Positions 8,299-16,271 of a stretch of DNA of 63,552 nt are shown here, piece by piece; position 1 is the stretch's first letter, and the number at the start of each line of letters is the position of its first letter. A model generated the notes under the pieces. The model saw only the letters and a program-made list of their open reading frames with translations. It searched no databases and was not told where the DNA came from. A program made the position numbers and the translations under genes. This stretch comes from Armatimonadota bacterium (GTDB lineage Bacteria > Armatimonadota > Fimbriimonadia > Fimbriimonadales > Fimbriimonadaceae): the NCBI GenBank assembly GCA_020438215.1, contig JAGQUX010000014.1, forward strand, positions 1 to 63,552, given 5' to 3'.

Positions 8299-9260
8299 CA
8301 GGGGAATCGCACTCCTGTTGGGCTGGTAAAGGTGGGCAGCACCGATTCAATTTCCTCGCGACGTTCTTCTAGCCACGGAGGAAGCATGAGGCTGGTTCCG
8401 AGTTCTTCCAGAGGTTCATTGTATGTCATGCCCGGAGGATCGGTGGCAAGTTCATACAAAACTCCACCTGGTTCGCGGAAATACACACTGCGGAAGTAGT
8501 TCCGCTCGACAATTGGGGTCACTTGGCGACCGTTTGCGCTGATGACCTGCCGCCAATTCTCACTGACTTGGTCATTCTCTGTGCGGAAGGCAATGTGGTG
8601 AACGGTGCCACCTCCCATCCGCCCAAAATCTCGGCCCGGGCGGTCGATAATATCAATGAAGGTACCGGCTCCCCCTTCACCAACTTCAAATCGGATGGTT
8701 TCGCCATCGTTATAGATTTCCCGAAATCCGAGTGTGTCGGTGAGGAAAATCGCGCTCTCATTGGGGCGAGCGGAAGCGAGCGCAGCCGAATGAAAACCCC
8801 GAATGGCGACATCATCGCCAAGTCCATCCCAGGCCGCAGCAGAGCGACCATCGTATGCCGATTCGATGATCTCAACACTCATTCCATCCGGGTCGGTGAG
8901 GCTGAGCACCGATTCGTTGAGTGCGTTGAGGTTTGCCGAAAAGGGGATGCCCTTGGTGGTCAGACGCTCTTTCCAGAAACCCTGCGCACCCCTCGGCACG
9001 CTATACGCCACCGTCTCGACTTGGCCGAGCCCCGGTGTTCCGCGGTAGCTGGACGGCCACGGGAAGGTTGTGAAAAGAGAGCCGGGTCGCCCTAGCCCAT
9101 CTCCGTAGTACAGGTGATAGGTGCCAGGGTCGTCGTAGTTGATGGTGACCTTGACGAGGCGCAATCCCAGCACTCTGCAGTAGAAATCCACATTGGCTTG
9201 CGGGTCGCCGCACATCGCGGTGATGTGGTGGATACCCAGGAGTTCAGGTTGCGGAGCCAT
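8298..9260 (-). CDS. ring-cleaving dioxygenase, VOC/glyoxalase fold (MhqO/MhqA-like)
   Basis: 320 residues with two paired VOC modules. The first opens with 'LGIHHITAMCGDPQANVDFY'; the second metal His is in 'GGTVHHIAFRT' and the Glu ligand in 'GVLYELATDPPG'. This matches the MhqO/LinE-type non-haem dioxygenases that cleave hydroquinones. It is the first gene of a two-gene unit with the MhqD-like esterase. No MarR-type regulator (MhqR) is seen beside it, so its regulation is not visible here. Confidence 0.85.
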   Translation of the reverse strand: MAPQPELLGIHHITAMCGDPQANVDFYCRVLGLRLVKVTINYDDPGTYHLYYGDGLGRPGSLFTTFPWPSSYRGTPGLGQVETVAYSVPRGAQGFWKERLTTKGIPFSANLNALNESVLSLTDPDGMSVEIIESAYDGRSAAAWDGLGDDVAIRGFHSAALASARPNESAIFLTDTLGFREIYNDGETIRFEVGEGGAGTFIDIIDRPGRDFGRMGGGTVHHIAFRTENDQVSENWRQVISANGRQVTPIVERNYFRSVYFREPGGVLYELATDPPGMTYNEPLEELGTSLMLPPWLEERREEIESVLPTFTSPTGVRFP

Positions 9261-9331
9261 AGTTTTCAGAACGAGAGGATTTCAGAAGGTGTTGCGGGTG
9301 CAACTGCCTTTGACCCTTTCCAAACCGTATT

Positions 9332-10114
9332 CTAATCCGAACGTATTTTTCTTCGCTGATAATTAAGGGCTTCCCTCATCCTTGAAGAGATCTTTTTCGC
9401 ATCATCAGACTTTGCCAGTTGCGTCGCCTTGGCGATACTTTCTTCACACGGCTTTAGCCATTTGCGGTCTTTTGTGACGGCGAGTAAAGCAAGGTTGATC
9501 TCTGATTTGAAGCGATAGTATTGAAAATCGGTAAGTTTGCTTCTGTGTTGATCTAATATCTCGAGTCCATAGATTCGATCTTCAACCTTTGCGTGAGCGT
9601 GATATGAATCGAAGATGTATGCCATTTTGAGGTTCGAGTCATTAGGATAAAGATCAAGTAATTTTCTACCCAAATGGCTGGAGTTGTGCACCCCACCAGT
9701 TATCCATCCGGCAGTATAAAGCGATCGTAGATATTCTCGATCATCCACAAACTGACCCAGCCCAATTGCGTTTGCACAGTTATTGCCGGCTTGTGTGCCT
9801 CGGAGAATGTCGTAAAACGCGACATATATTTCCGAGAGTAGGTAAGCGTTTTCTGGCTTCTCATACTCACGATATGGCATCGTACTGATCTTTAGTATCC
9901 GTGCGCGCCTATTTTCTAAGGTGTCCTTACGCAGAAAGCTGATCCTGTTTTGAACTGTCTCCCGGTAGTTTTGCCACTGAGCAGTCTTAGGGAGCTTGAC
10001 ACTTGTTTTTGAATACCACGGCGCAGGAACTTCGTAGCCTTGCTGAGCGAAGCTAGCAACCGAAATTACTATTGCTACCAGCGTCAAGAAAACCCGCGCC
10101 TCCCGGGAACTCAT
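9332..10114 (-). CDS. secreted protein of unknown function, downstream copy of a tandem pair
   Basis: A signal peptide ends 'SVASFAQQ' and is followed by 'YEVPAPWYSK'. The mature part is helical and rich in Leu, Arg and Tyr, with no recognised domain; the spacing of 'AYLLSEI', 'DREYLRSLY', 'LGRKLLDLYP', 'AYIFDSYHAHA' and 'EDRIYGLEIL' suggests a TPR-like helical repeat. The ATG at 10114 is preferred over a TTG at 10132 because it matches the paralogue's start. It is homologous along its length to the upstream gene (10053-10949), whose end it overlaps by 62 bases. Function not known. Confidence 0.7.
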   Translation of the reverse strand: MSSREARVFLTLVAIVISVASFAQQGYEVPAPWYSKTSVKLPKTAQWQNYRETVQNRISFLRKDTLENRRARILKISTMPYREYEKPENAYLLSEIYVAFYDILRGTQAGNNCANAIGLGQFVDDREYLRSLYTAGWITGGVHNSSHLGRKLLDLYPNDSNLKMAYIFDSYHAHAKVEDRIYGLEILDQHRSKLTDFQYYRFKSEINLALLAVTKDRKWLKPCEESIAKATQLAKSDDAKKISSRMREALNYQRRKIRSD

Positions 10115-10949
10115 GGAAGCAAGGTACCACAAGAATCTGGTAATTTGAGCCTCGGGTCAATTCAAGTGGTAGTTTATCAATCTCAAGCCGTAACCTGTTG
10201 AGCGACTCCTCCATTTGTTGCACAAGCTGTTTTGCTTCAGCACTTTTTGCATATCCTTTTGCTTGGGATGCTCTCTCGGTAGCCTTTTCGAGCCACTTCT
10301 TTTCTTTAGTCCTGGCTGTAAGCGCTAGGCATATTTTTGCACCAAAGTACGAATACTGAAACGACGTGAGTTGACTCTTACAATTTTCTAACACTGTTAG
10401 GCCATAGATTCGGTCTTCATTGACGGCTTGGCCACGATAGGAGTCTGTAATGTAGGCAAGCTGCAAGTTGAAGTCCTTAGGGTATTCCTCGATAAGCTTC
10501 CTTCCAAGCCTCTTTGTAAGGTTTCCACCAAGGTGGAGCCAAGTAGAACTGTAGAGTGATCTCAGATAGTCCTTCTCATTCACAAATTGGCCGGATTGAA
10601 TTGCCGACGCAAATCGATTGGAGATGGGTGTTCCCCGTATTTCATTCGAGAATTTCAACAGGATTTCCGAAAGTAAGTAAGCATCTTCTGGCTCTGTCAG
10701 TTCTGCATATCGCAGGTTGGTAATTTCACCAAATTTTTGCATCCTTGACCCTTTGCTATCGGCAGCTAAAAATGAAATGCGCCGTGCCACTGACTCCTTA
10801 GTTTTTTTCCAAGCTGAAGATTCACGCAACTCCGAGACGGACTTGGAATACCACGGCGCAGGAATATCGTAACTTTGCTGAGCGAAGCTAGCAACCGAAA
10901 GCGCGATTGCTATCAGTGTCAAACAAACCCGCACCTCCCAAGGCCTCAT
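10053..10949 (-). CDS. secreted protein of unknown function, upstream copy of a tandem pair
   Basis: 298 residues with the same signal peptide and mature start ('YDIPAPWYSK') as its neighbour and matching blocks 'AYLLSEILLKF', 'KDYLRSLY', 'LGRKLIEEYP', 'AYITDSYRG' and 'EDRIYGLTVL'. After the shared region the frame runs on about 40 residues, out of frame through the start of the downstream copy. That tail ('CFHEFPGGAGFLDAGSN...') is therefore probably not ancestral and reflects a lost stop or small shift at the duplication junction. Function not known; a TPR-like helical fold is possible. Confidence 0.7.
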   Translation of the reverse strand: MRPWEVRVCLTLIAIALSVASFAQQSYDIPAPWYSKSVSELRESSAWKKTKESVARRISFLAADSKGSRMQKFGEITNLRYAELTEPEDAYLLSEILLKFSNEIRGTPISNRFASAIQSGQFVNEKDYLRSLYSSTWLHLGGNLTKRLGRKLIEEYPKDFNLQLAYITDSYRGQAVNEDRIYGLTVLENCKSQLTSFQYSYFGAKICLALTARTKEKKWLEKATERASQAKGYAKSAEAKQLVQQMEESLNRLRLEIDKLPLELTRGSNYQILVVPCFHEFPGGAGFLDAGSNSNFGC

Positions 10950-11004
10950 TCTTTCAAAGTACCATATGGGCTCGCCGATATGAGATGTCGACGAGCCCAG
11001 AGAA

Positions 11005-12510
11005 TCACTCTAAATCAAACTGCACACCCTGCGCGAGAGCGGGGCGTTCGCTTCCGTAGTAGGTGGTGCTGGTTTGTCGGCGCATGTAGGCTTTCCAGGC
11101 ATCGGAGCCAGATTCGCGGCCTCCGCCGGTTTCCTTTTCACCACCAAACGCGCCGCCGATCTCTGCGCCGCTTGTCCCAATGTTCACGTTCGCAATTCCG
11201 CAGTCGGAATTCTGCTTGAAGTATTCGGCTTCGCGGACGTCGGTGGTCATGATTGCACTGCTGAGGCCTTGCGGAACTTCGTTGTGCATCGCCATTGCCT
11301 CATCCAGATTGTCGTAAGGGATCAGGTAGCAGATCGGGGCAAAAACCTCTTCACATACTTCGTCGAGTTGCTTTTCGAGCCGAACAAGAGCAGGCTTGAC
11401 GTAAAAGCCGCCATTGCCAATGCTGACTTGCTCGCCACCCGTGACCTCGACCGCTTGGGAGCGCACTTCATTGAGTTTGCGCTGCATCCCATCGTATGAC
11501 ATCTGGTCGATCAGCGGCCCGATGAGGGTATTGGCATCCAGCGGATCACCGACCTTGGTATCGCCGAGGTGAGCGTATGCTTTTTTGAGTTGCTCGTGAA
11601 CGTTGTCAATCAGGGAGCGATGAACGATGAGGCGGCGGGTTGTCGTACAACGTTGACCAGCGGTTCCCACAGCACCGAAAAGCATAGAAGGCATGGCCAC
11701 GCCGAGATCTGCGCTGGGGGTGACGATGATGGCATTATTTCCACCGAGTTCGAGAAGTGATCGGCCAAAGCGTGCCGCAACTCGAGGGCCGACTTGCGCG
11801 CCCATTCGCGTCGAGCCGGTTGCAGAAATGAGCGGAATGCGTCGATCATCGACGAGTTGCTCACCGATGGCAACCGCGCCAAGAACGACTTGACTCAGTC
11901 TTTCCGGAGCTTCGGGGAAGTCTTTTGCCACGCGATCCACGATGGCTTGAACGGCCAAAGCGGTGAGAGGAGTTTTCTCGCTCGGCTTCCAGATAGTGCT
12001 GTCGCCACAGACAAAAGCAAGGCAGGCGTTCCAGCTCCACACTGCGACCGGGAAGTTGAATGCGGAGATGATTCCTACCGGCCCGAGCGGGTGCCAATTC
12101 TCCTGCATGGAGTGATTCGGACGTTCAGAAACGATGGTTAGACCGTAGAGTTGTCGGGAGAGGCCAACCGCGAAATCGCAAATGTCGATCATCTCTTGGA
12201 CTTCGCCACGACCTTCGGTGATGATCTTGCCGCACTCAATGGTGACAAGCTGGCTGAGGTCTTCTTTGTGCTCGCGGAGTTCGTTTCCGAGGCGGCGCAC
12301 GAACTCACCGCGAATGGGAGCGGGGACTTTACGCCAAGCTTGGAAGGCAGTGACTGATTGAGTGATCATCTGATCCAGTTCCGCCGCCGTGTTCATGCGG
12401 AGCGATGCAATCTCAGAGCCATCAATTGGGGTGGTGACCACAAGATCGGTTCCGCGGTAAGCATCCAGGTTGGGGATCAATCGGTTGATCAGCTCGGCGT
12501 ATTTGCTCAT
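11005..12510 (-). CDS. aldehyde dehydrogenase, ALDH7 type (alpha-aminoadipic semialdehyde dehydrogenase-like)
   Basis: 501 residues from the ATG at 12510. An NAD-dependent aldehyde dehydrogenase with the Rossmann stretch 'GPVGIISAFNFPVAVW', general-base Glu in 'LELGGNNA' and catalytic Cys in 'GTAGQRCTTTRR'. The C-terminal 'GAEIGGAFGGEKETGGGRES' and 'WKAYMRRQTSTTYYG' are typical of ALDH7 (antiquitin/AmaB), which oxidises aminoadipate semialdehyde in lysine breakdown. No other lysine-catabolism gene is adjacent, so the physiological substrate is inferred from subfamily only. Upstream codons to 12585 are open but do not resemble the family. Confidence 0.88.
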   Translation of the reverse strand: MSKYAELINRLIPNLDAYRGTDLVVTTPIDGSEIASLRMNTAAELDQMITQSVTAFQAWRKVPAPIRGEFVRRLGNELREHKEDLSQLVTIECGKIITEGRGEVQEMIDICDFAVGLSRQLYGLTIVSERPNHSMQENWHPLGPVGIISAFNFPVAVWSWNACLAFVCGDSTIWKPSEKTPLTALAVQAIVDRVAKDFPEAPERLSQVVLGAVAIGEQLVDDRRIPLISATGSTRMGAQVGPRVAARFGRSLLELGGNNAIIVTPSADLGVAMPSMLFGAVGTAGQRCTTTRRLIVHRSLIDNVHEQLKKAYAHLGDTKVGDPLDANTLIGPLIDQMSYDGMQRKLNEVRSQAVEVTGGEQVSIGNGGFYVKPALVRLEKQLDEVCEEVFAPICYLIPYDNLDEAMAMHNEVPQGLSSAIMTTDVREAEYFKQNSDCGIANVNIGTSGAEIGGAFGGEKETGGGRESGSDAWKAYMRRQTSTTYYGSERPALAQGVQFDLE

Positions 12511-12573
12511 GCTGAAAAGGCTACCTTTTGAATCTGGTGACGCCTGATATTCGGCCCGGGTGGACCTAAAGAG

Positions 12574-12606
12574 AAATGCCCTCAACCCAAAGGGTCAAGG
12601 GCATTT
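12574..12606 (-). terminator. hairpin downstream of a PEP-CTERM gene
   Basis: AAATGCCCTCAACCC (12574-12588) and GGGTCAAGGGCATTT (12592-12606) pair with two mismatches. It sits between the end of the PEP-CTERM gene and the ALDH start on the same strand. The tail is T-poor, so it may be a factor-independent terminator of moderate strength or a 3'-end stabiliser. Confidence 0.55.
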
Positions 12607-12626
12607 GGAAAGAATCGATGTGATTC

Positions 12627-13607
12627 TTAGTTTTTCTTGCGTCGGCGAAGAGCGAGTGCGCCCAGGCCAGCGAGAACTGCCATGGTTCCTGGTTCCGGAA
12701 CCGGAGTCAACTCGACTTCAACGTTGTCAACCAAACCGAAGAGCAGCGCTTCTGCGTTTGCATCACTGGAAGAACCAGCGTTGATATCGGATTGCATGAA
12801 GAAGATATTATCTCCTGCGGTCGTTGCTTTAGTCCAGGTGCCGATCAGAGTGCCATCAATCGACCAGGTGTAAACATCGCCAGTCTTGTTGATTTCCCAT
12901 CGTCGCCAAGCGAACGCTTGTGCGCCAACTTGAGGAGCACCGGTTTGACCACCGAACAGGTTGAGCTGAGCGGCCGGAACAGAACCTTGGAAACCAGCAT
13001 AGTACGGATCGCTTGCGTTCAAGCCTGCGTTGCCGTTTGCCCCAGCTGGGTCAGCTGCGTATGCACCGGTTGAACCTTGAATATGTGCACCAGAAGCCTC
13101 GTACATGCGGTAGTCCGTTGACGAGCCACCATCGCCAGTTGCTACGGTAGCAAAGCTATCGAATGTGCCACCGAACCAGTTCAGGTCGTTGACGCCGCCA
13201 ACACCACCACCGGAGAGTTGGGTGGAACCAGAACCACCAGCCGGGAATGGGCCAACGGAGTTCATCCACATATCCCAGCGCATGGTGTAGTCACCGGAAA
13301 CCGCGAAATCCAGCGGATTGACGGTCACAGCGGAGAATGTGCCAGAACCGAGGTTTGCAATCATCTTCAAACCGCGAGTGGTGCCGCTCGAATTCGGTGC
13401 AATCGGGATACCAACAGTGGAGTAGTCGAAGAAGAAATCTGCTTCGCCACCAGAGTGATCAAGGGCAGCATCTGCGCCACCGAGAGAAGAGTTGAACTGC
13501 CACTGTGAAGAGTGGTCTACGTCGAAGTCTTCTGAGAAGACGACTTGTGCTGAGGCGAAAACGCCCAGGGAAGCGGCCATTGCCGACAAGAGAATACGCT
13601 TATTCAT
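12627..13607 (-). CDS. PEP-CTERM sorting domain protein
   Basis: 326 residues. The ATG at 13607 gives a signal peptide 'MNKRILLSAMAASLGVFASA' and follows GGAAAGTA; the frame is open further upstream but without homology. The C-terminus is a textbook PEP-CTERM signal: 'TPVPEPGTMAVLAGLGALAL' then 'RRRKKN'. The body ('FSEDFDVDHSSQWQFN', 'YTMRWDMWMN', 'WRRWEINKTGDVYTWSIDG') looks like a concanavalin-type beta-sandwich, so a carbohydrate-binding surface protein is plausible. It is a single gene with a likely terminator at 12574-12606. Confidence 0.9.
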   Translation of the reverse strand: MNKRILLSAMAASLGVFASAQVVFSEDFDVDHSSQWQFNSSLGGADAALDHSGGEADFFFDYSTVGIPIAPNSSGTTRGLKMIANLGSGTFSAVTVNPLDFAVSGDYTMRWDMWMNSVGPFPAGGSGSTQLSGGGVGGVNDLNWFGGTFDSFATVATGDGGSSTDYRMYEASGAHIQGSTGAYAADPAGANGNAGLNASDPYYAGFQGSVPAAQLNLFGGQTGAPQVGAQAFAWRRWEINKTGDVYTWSIDGTLIGTWTKATTAGDNIFFMQSDINAGSSSDANAEALLFGLVDNVEVELTPVPEPGTMAVLAGLGALALRRRKKN

Positions 13608-13780
13608 TACTTTCCGACTCCTAAAAAAGGAAAACAAAATTGAAACGACACGCGCAGAACGCGGCGAATCGCTTATCAGTATGTCCCGAATCATTCCTGA
13701 ATGTTGAATTGTCATGAAAACCCGGTATTTTTGCGACGGGACCCGCATATTCTCAACATGGTTCGGGATAGAGTATCGAT

Positions 13781-14251
13781 ATGACGGCTCAAGAATTCAT
13801 CTGTCAATGCAATATCGTTTCCATGGAAGGCATCATCAAGCAAGCGAAAAAGATGCCCGAAGACAAGCTCACTTGGGAGCCCATGGGTGAAGGGCGCACC
13901 GCACTCGATCAGGTCGCGGAATGTGCGCTGATCTGCGGTTTCATTCCTGATGTACTTGCCAAGCGAGAAATGCCGAACATCGACGAAGCCGCGATGGCTG
14001 AATTTGAAAAAAGCAAACAGGCATACAAGAATCTCGCCGATGTGGAAGCTGACCTGCGATCAGGCACCGAAAAGCTGAACGAAACGATCATGAACATGAC
14101 AAATGATGAGCTTGATATCAAAATCCCGTTCTTCGGCGGGGAAGAGTGGTCGCTGGCATCCATTGCCAATCTTCATGGCTGGAACATGCAGTATCACACT
14201 GGTCAGATCTGCTACATCCAAACGCTTTACGGCGACAAAGACATGAACTAA
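13781..14251 (+). CDS. DinB/YfiT-family protein
   Basis: 156 residues with the four-helix DinB-like layout. The C-terminal metal motif is present as 'NLHGWNMQYHTGQICYIQTL', but the usual first His in the 'H-x-A' helix is replaced in 'ALDQVAECALICG', so the three-His site is incomplete. Proteins of this superfamily are thiol-dependent transferases or of unknown role. It stands alone and converges on the metzincin gene across a shared terminator. Confidence 0.72.
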   Translation: MTAQEFICQCNIVSMEGIIKQAKKMPEDKLTWEPMGEGRTALDQVAECALICGFIPDVLAKREMPNIDEAAMAEFEKSKQAYKNLADVEADLRSGTEKLNETIMNMTNDELDIKIPFFGGEEWSLASIANLHGWNMQYHTGQICYIQTLYGDKDMN

Positions 14252-14252
14252 G

Positions 14253-14289
14253 AATAGAAATGGCCCTCAATATGAGGGCCATTTCTATT
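14253..14289. terminator. perfect 17-bp bidirectional terminator hairpin
   Basis: AATAGAAATGGCCCTCA (14253-14269) and its exact complement (14273-14289) flank a three-base loop, with A-rich and T-rich flanks on both sides. It serves the convergent DinB-like and metzincin genes. The metzincin stop codon (CTA at 14285-14287 on the plus strand) lies inside the right arm. Confidence 0.9.
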
Positions 14290-16186
14290 TAACTTTGAAC
14301 TCTTTTCGGACTCGTTCAAGACTGTCCTTCAAGCCCTTCGTAAAGATGTGTCCTACTTCATCAAAGTCCTTAATGGCGCTGCTCTCTATGCCAGAAGCAC
14401 GAAGCCAAATCTCGGTTTTGCCATCCTTAGAACCGTAGCCGCGGATTGCGTACACGATTTCATCGTTGAAGAACGTTGCTCCACAAGCCGAGCGGGAATA
14501 GCTCCATTCGTTGATCATCATCTTCACCCGCCAACCTTCGCTGAGGGTGGGGTCTTCAATTTGACGGGCGAGGTAATTCAGCCCTCGTGCATTCGCACCG
14601 ACGTTTTGGTGGAAGAAGATTTGGTAGCTACCGTTCGGGCCGGCGGTTGGGGAGGAATCAAAGATTGCGGTGGGGCGAGCGTTGGTGGCGGCGTTCCCGC
14701 GGCTACCTTCCACCCAGACGGATTCCGCGATTGTGACTTCCTCATCGTTCTGAGCGATGTGATGAAGTTGAAGGCGGTTCTTTTTGCTTCCCTGATTGTT
14801 GACCGTCACGACCCCGATTTGACCTTTCTTAGAGTTCCATACTGCGGCGACGGGTAAGTTGGATTCGATGCTTGAAATAGCTTCGGTTGCGCTTGGGTTG
14901 CTAGCATCACCAATCCGAACAGTGTGATCAATTGCATCCCAAGTGATGACCTTGATTCCGCTCGGTGTTGAAACGAGAGTCGGCACTTGGTTCGACCGCT
15001 GCACAACCTGCCGATTTTTAAACGTGAGGCGATCCTCGCCCCCTTTCTTGATGTCTAATGTAGCAATTACGAAACCGGTAAGTGTGGGATAAGCGACGAG
15101 CAAAGTGTTCCCTTCAATCACAGCAGAGATTTCGCCCGATACGCTGTCGGCAATCAGGATTTGCTTCGCGGCTTCTTTGTTGCCATTGATAAACGTCGCT
15201 CGAATCATGCCTTGGTTTGCGGCATCGAGCCCCGCTTTGCTGTAGCCTTTCGAATCTTCTTTGTCAGCGGTTGCAGGATAGACTGAGAGGAGCTCTTCTC
15301 CATAAGTCAGCATCACCGGCGTCCCCGCGCAACCCGTCACTTCAAAGTGTCCGTCTGCGCTTCGAGAGTAGCCGTCATTGATATCCGCTTTGATGCCAGT
15401 TTCGCCGAAGATGCCGTTGCGATTCCAATCAATCGCGGTGGAGTTCGCGTCAATCTCTTTGAGCTTGTAGTAGTACGGTCGATTGGAAAGAAACTTCACA
15501 TCGGCGATAGGATAGGGAACCACTTCGCTCAGGTCGTTTTCCTTCATCTCCATCTTGCTGAGGTGACCTGAACTGAAGTGGATCAGGTCGGCTTTGCCGT
15601 TAAACTGATACAGGTAGTCGTAATTCATCAGCCCGGTATGGAACGGTGAATCTGTGCTGCCCGGCGGTCGGTGGCCCAATCCCAACTGGTGTCCTACCTC
15701 GTGGATGATCGTGGGAACATTGTTGCCCGTTCCGCACCAATCCGGGCGGTTGGCTTGACCACCACCCCGGGTGGATTTCGACATCATCACACCATGAGCA
15801 AAGCCCCGCCATTCCTTCGGCATCCCTTGGTTGTAGAGGCTCTTGTAATCGGTCGAATCGTATTTCTTGTCGAGTGGCTCTGGGATGATTTCAATGAGGT
15901 TGAGCCCGGTTGAGCCGTCGGGGTTTTTGTAGGGAAGATCGGCGTAGAACTTCCGGATTTTCTCGATGGTTGGGCGGATTTCCTTCTCCGTCATATCTGA
16001 TCGTATCCGGAAGACAATGAAAATATCAGCGCGCCCGGGCTTGCAGTTGTGGATTTTCGGATCAATCGGGCCGTGACCTTCCACTTCCCACTGATCGGGC
16101 AAGCCGTCGTTATCGGCATCTACGAGATCTTGCGGAAGATTACTGAGGTTTGTGGTCAGGGCGGGCGTCGCGAGCATCCAGGGCAT
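14285..16186 (-). CDS. metzincin-type zinc metalloprotease-like protein with N-terminal calcium-binding motif
   Basis: 633 residues. A DxDxDG-like loop 'DADNDGLPDQWE' (about 23-34) resembles thrombospondin type 3 or EF-hand calcium sites. The catalytic zinc motif is 'HEVGHQLGLGH' (H162, E163, H166, H172) with a Met-turn at M187 in 'TGLMNYDY', so the protease core is intact. The later two-thirds has repeating beta-rich segments with Ser/Thr/Asn, possibly a propeller. No convincing signal peptide precedes the domain and an in-frame TAA pair lies just upstream, so localisation is unclear. It shares a terminator with the DinB-like gene. Confidence 0.8.
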   Translation of the reverse strand: MPWMLATPALTTNLSNLPQDLVDADNDGLPDQWEVEGHGPIDPKIHNCKPGRADIFIVFRIRSDMTEKEIRPTIEKIRKFYADLPYKNPDGSTGLNLIEIIPEPLDKKYDSTDYKSLYNQGMPKEWRGFAHGVMMSKSTRGGGQANRPDWCGTGNNVPTIIHEVGHQLGLGHRPPGSTDSPFHTGLMNYDYLYQFNGKADLIHFSSGHLSKMEMKENDLSEVVPYPIADVKFLSNRPYYYKLKEIDANSTAIDWNRNGIFGETGIKADINDGYSRSADGHFEVTGCAGTPVMLTYGEELLSVYPATADKEDSKGYSKAGLDAANQGMIRATFINGNKEAAKQILIADSVSGEISAVIEGNTLLVAYPTLTGFVIATLDIKKGGEDRLTFKNRQVVQRSNQVPTLVSTPSGIKVITWDAIDHTVRIGDASNPSATEAISSIESNLPVAAVWNSKKGQIGVVTVNNQGSKKNRLQLHHIAQNDEEVTIAESVWVEGSRGNAATNARPTAIFDSSPTAGPNGSYQIFFHQNVGANARGLNYLARQIEDPTLSEGWRVKMMINEWSYSRSACGATFFNDEIVYAIRGYGSKDGKTEIWLRASGIESSAIKDFDEVGHIFTKGLKDSLERVRKEFKVK

Positions 16187-16271
16187 ATGCCGTTATTATT
16201 TCATGAATTGTCTTTCGCAATTTCGTAACCCCCTCACTCAGTTTTCATATGAATTCTTGTAGCATGATGCT

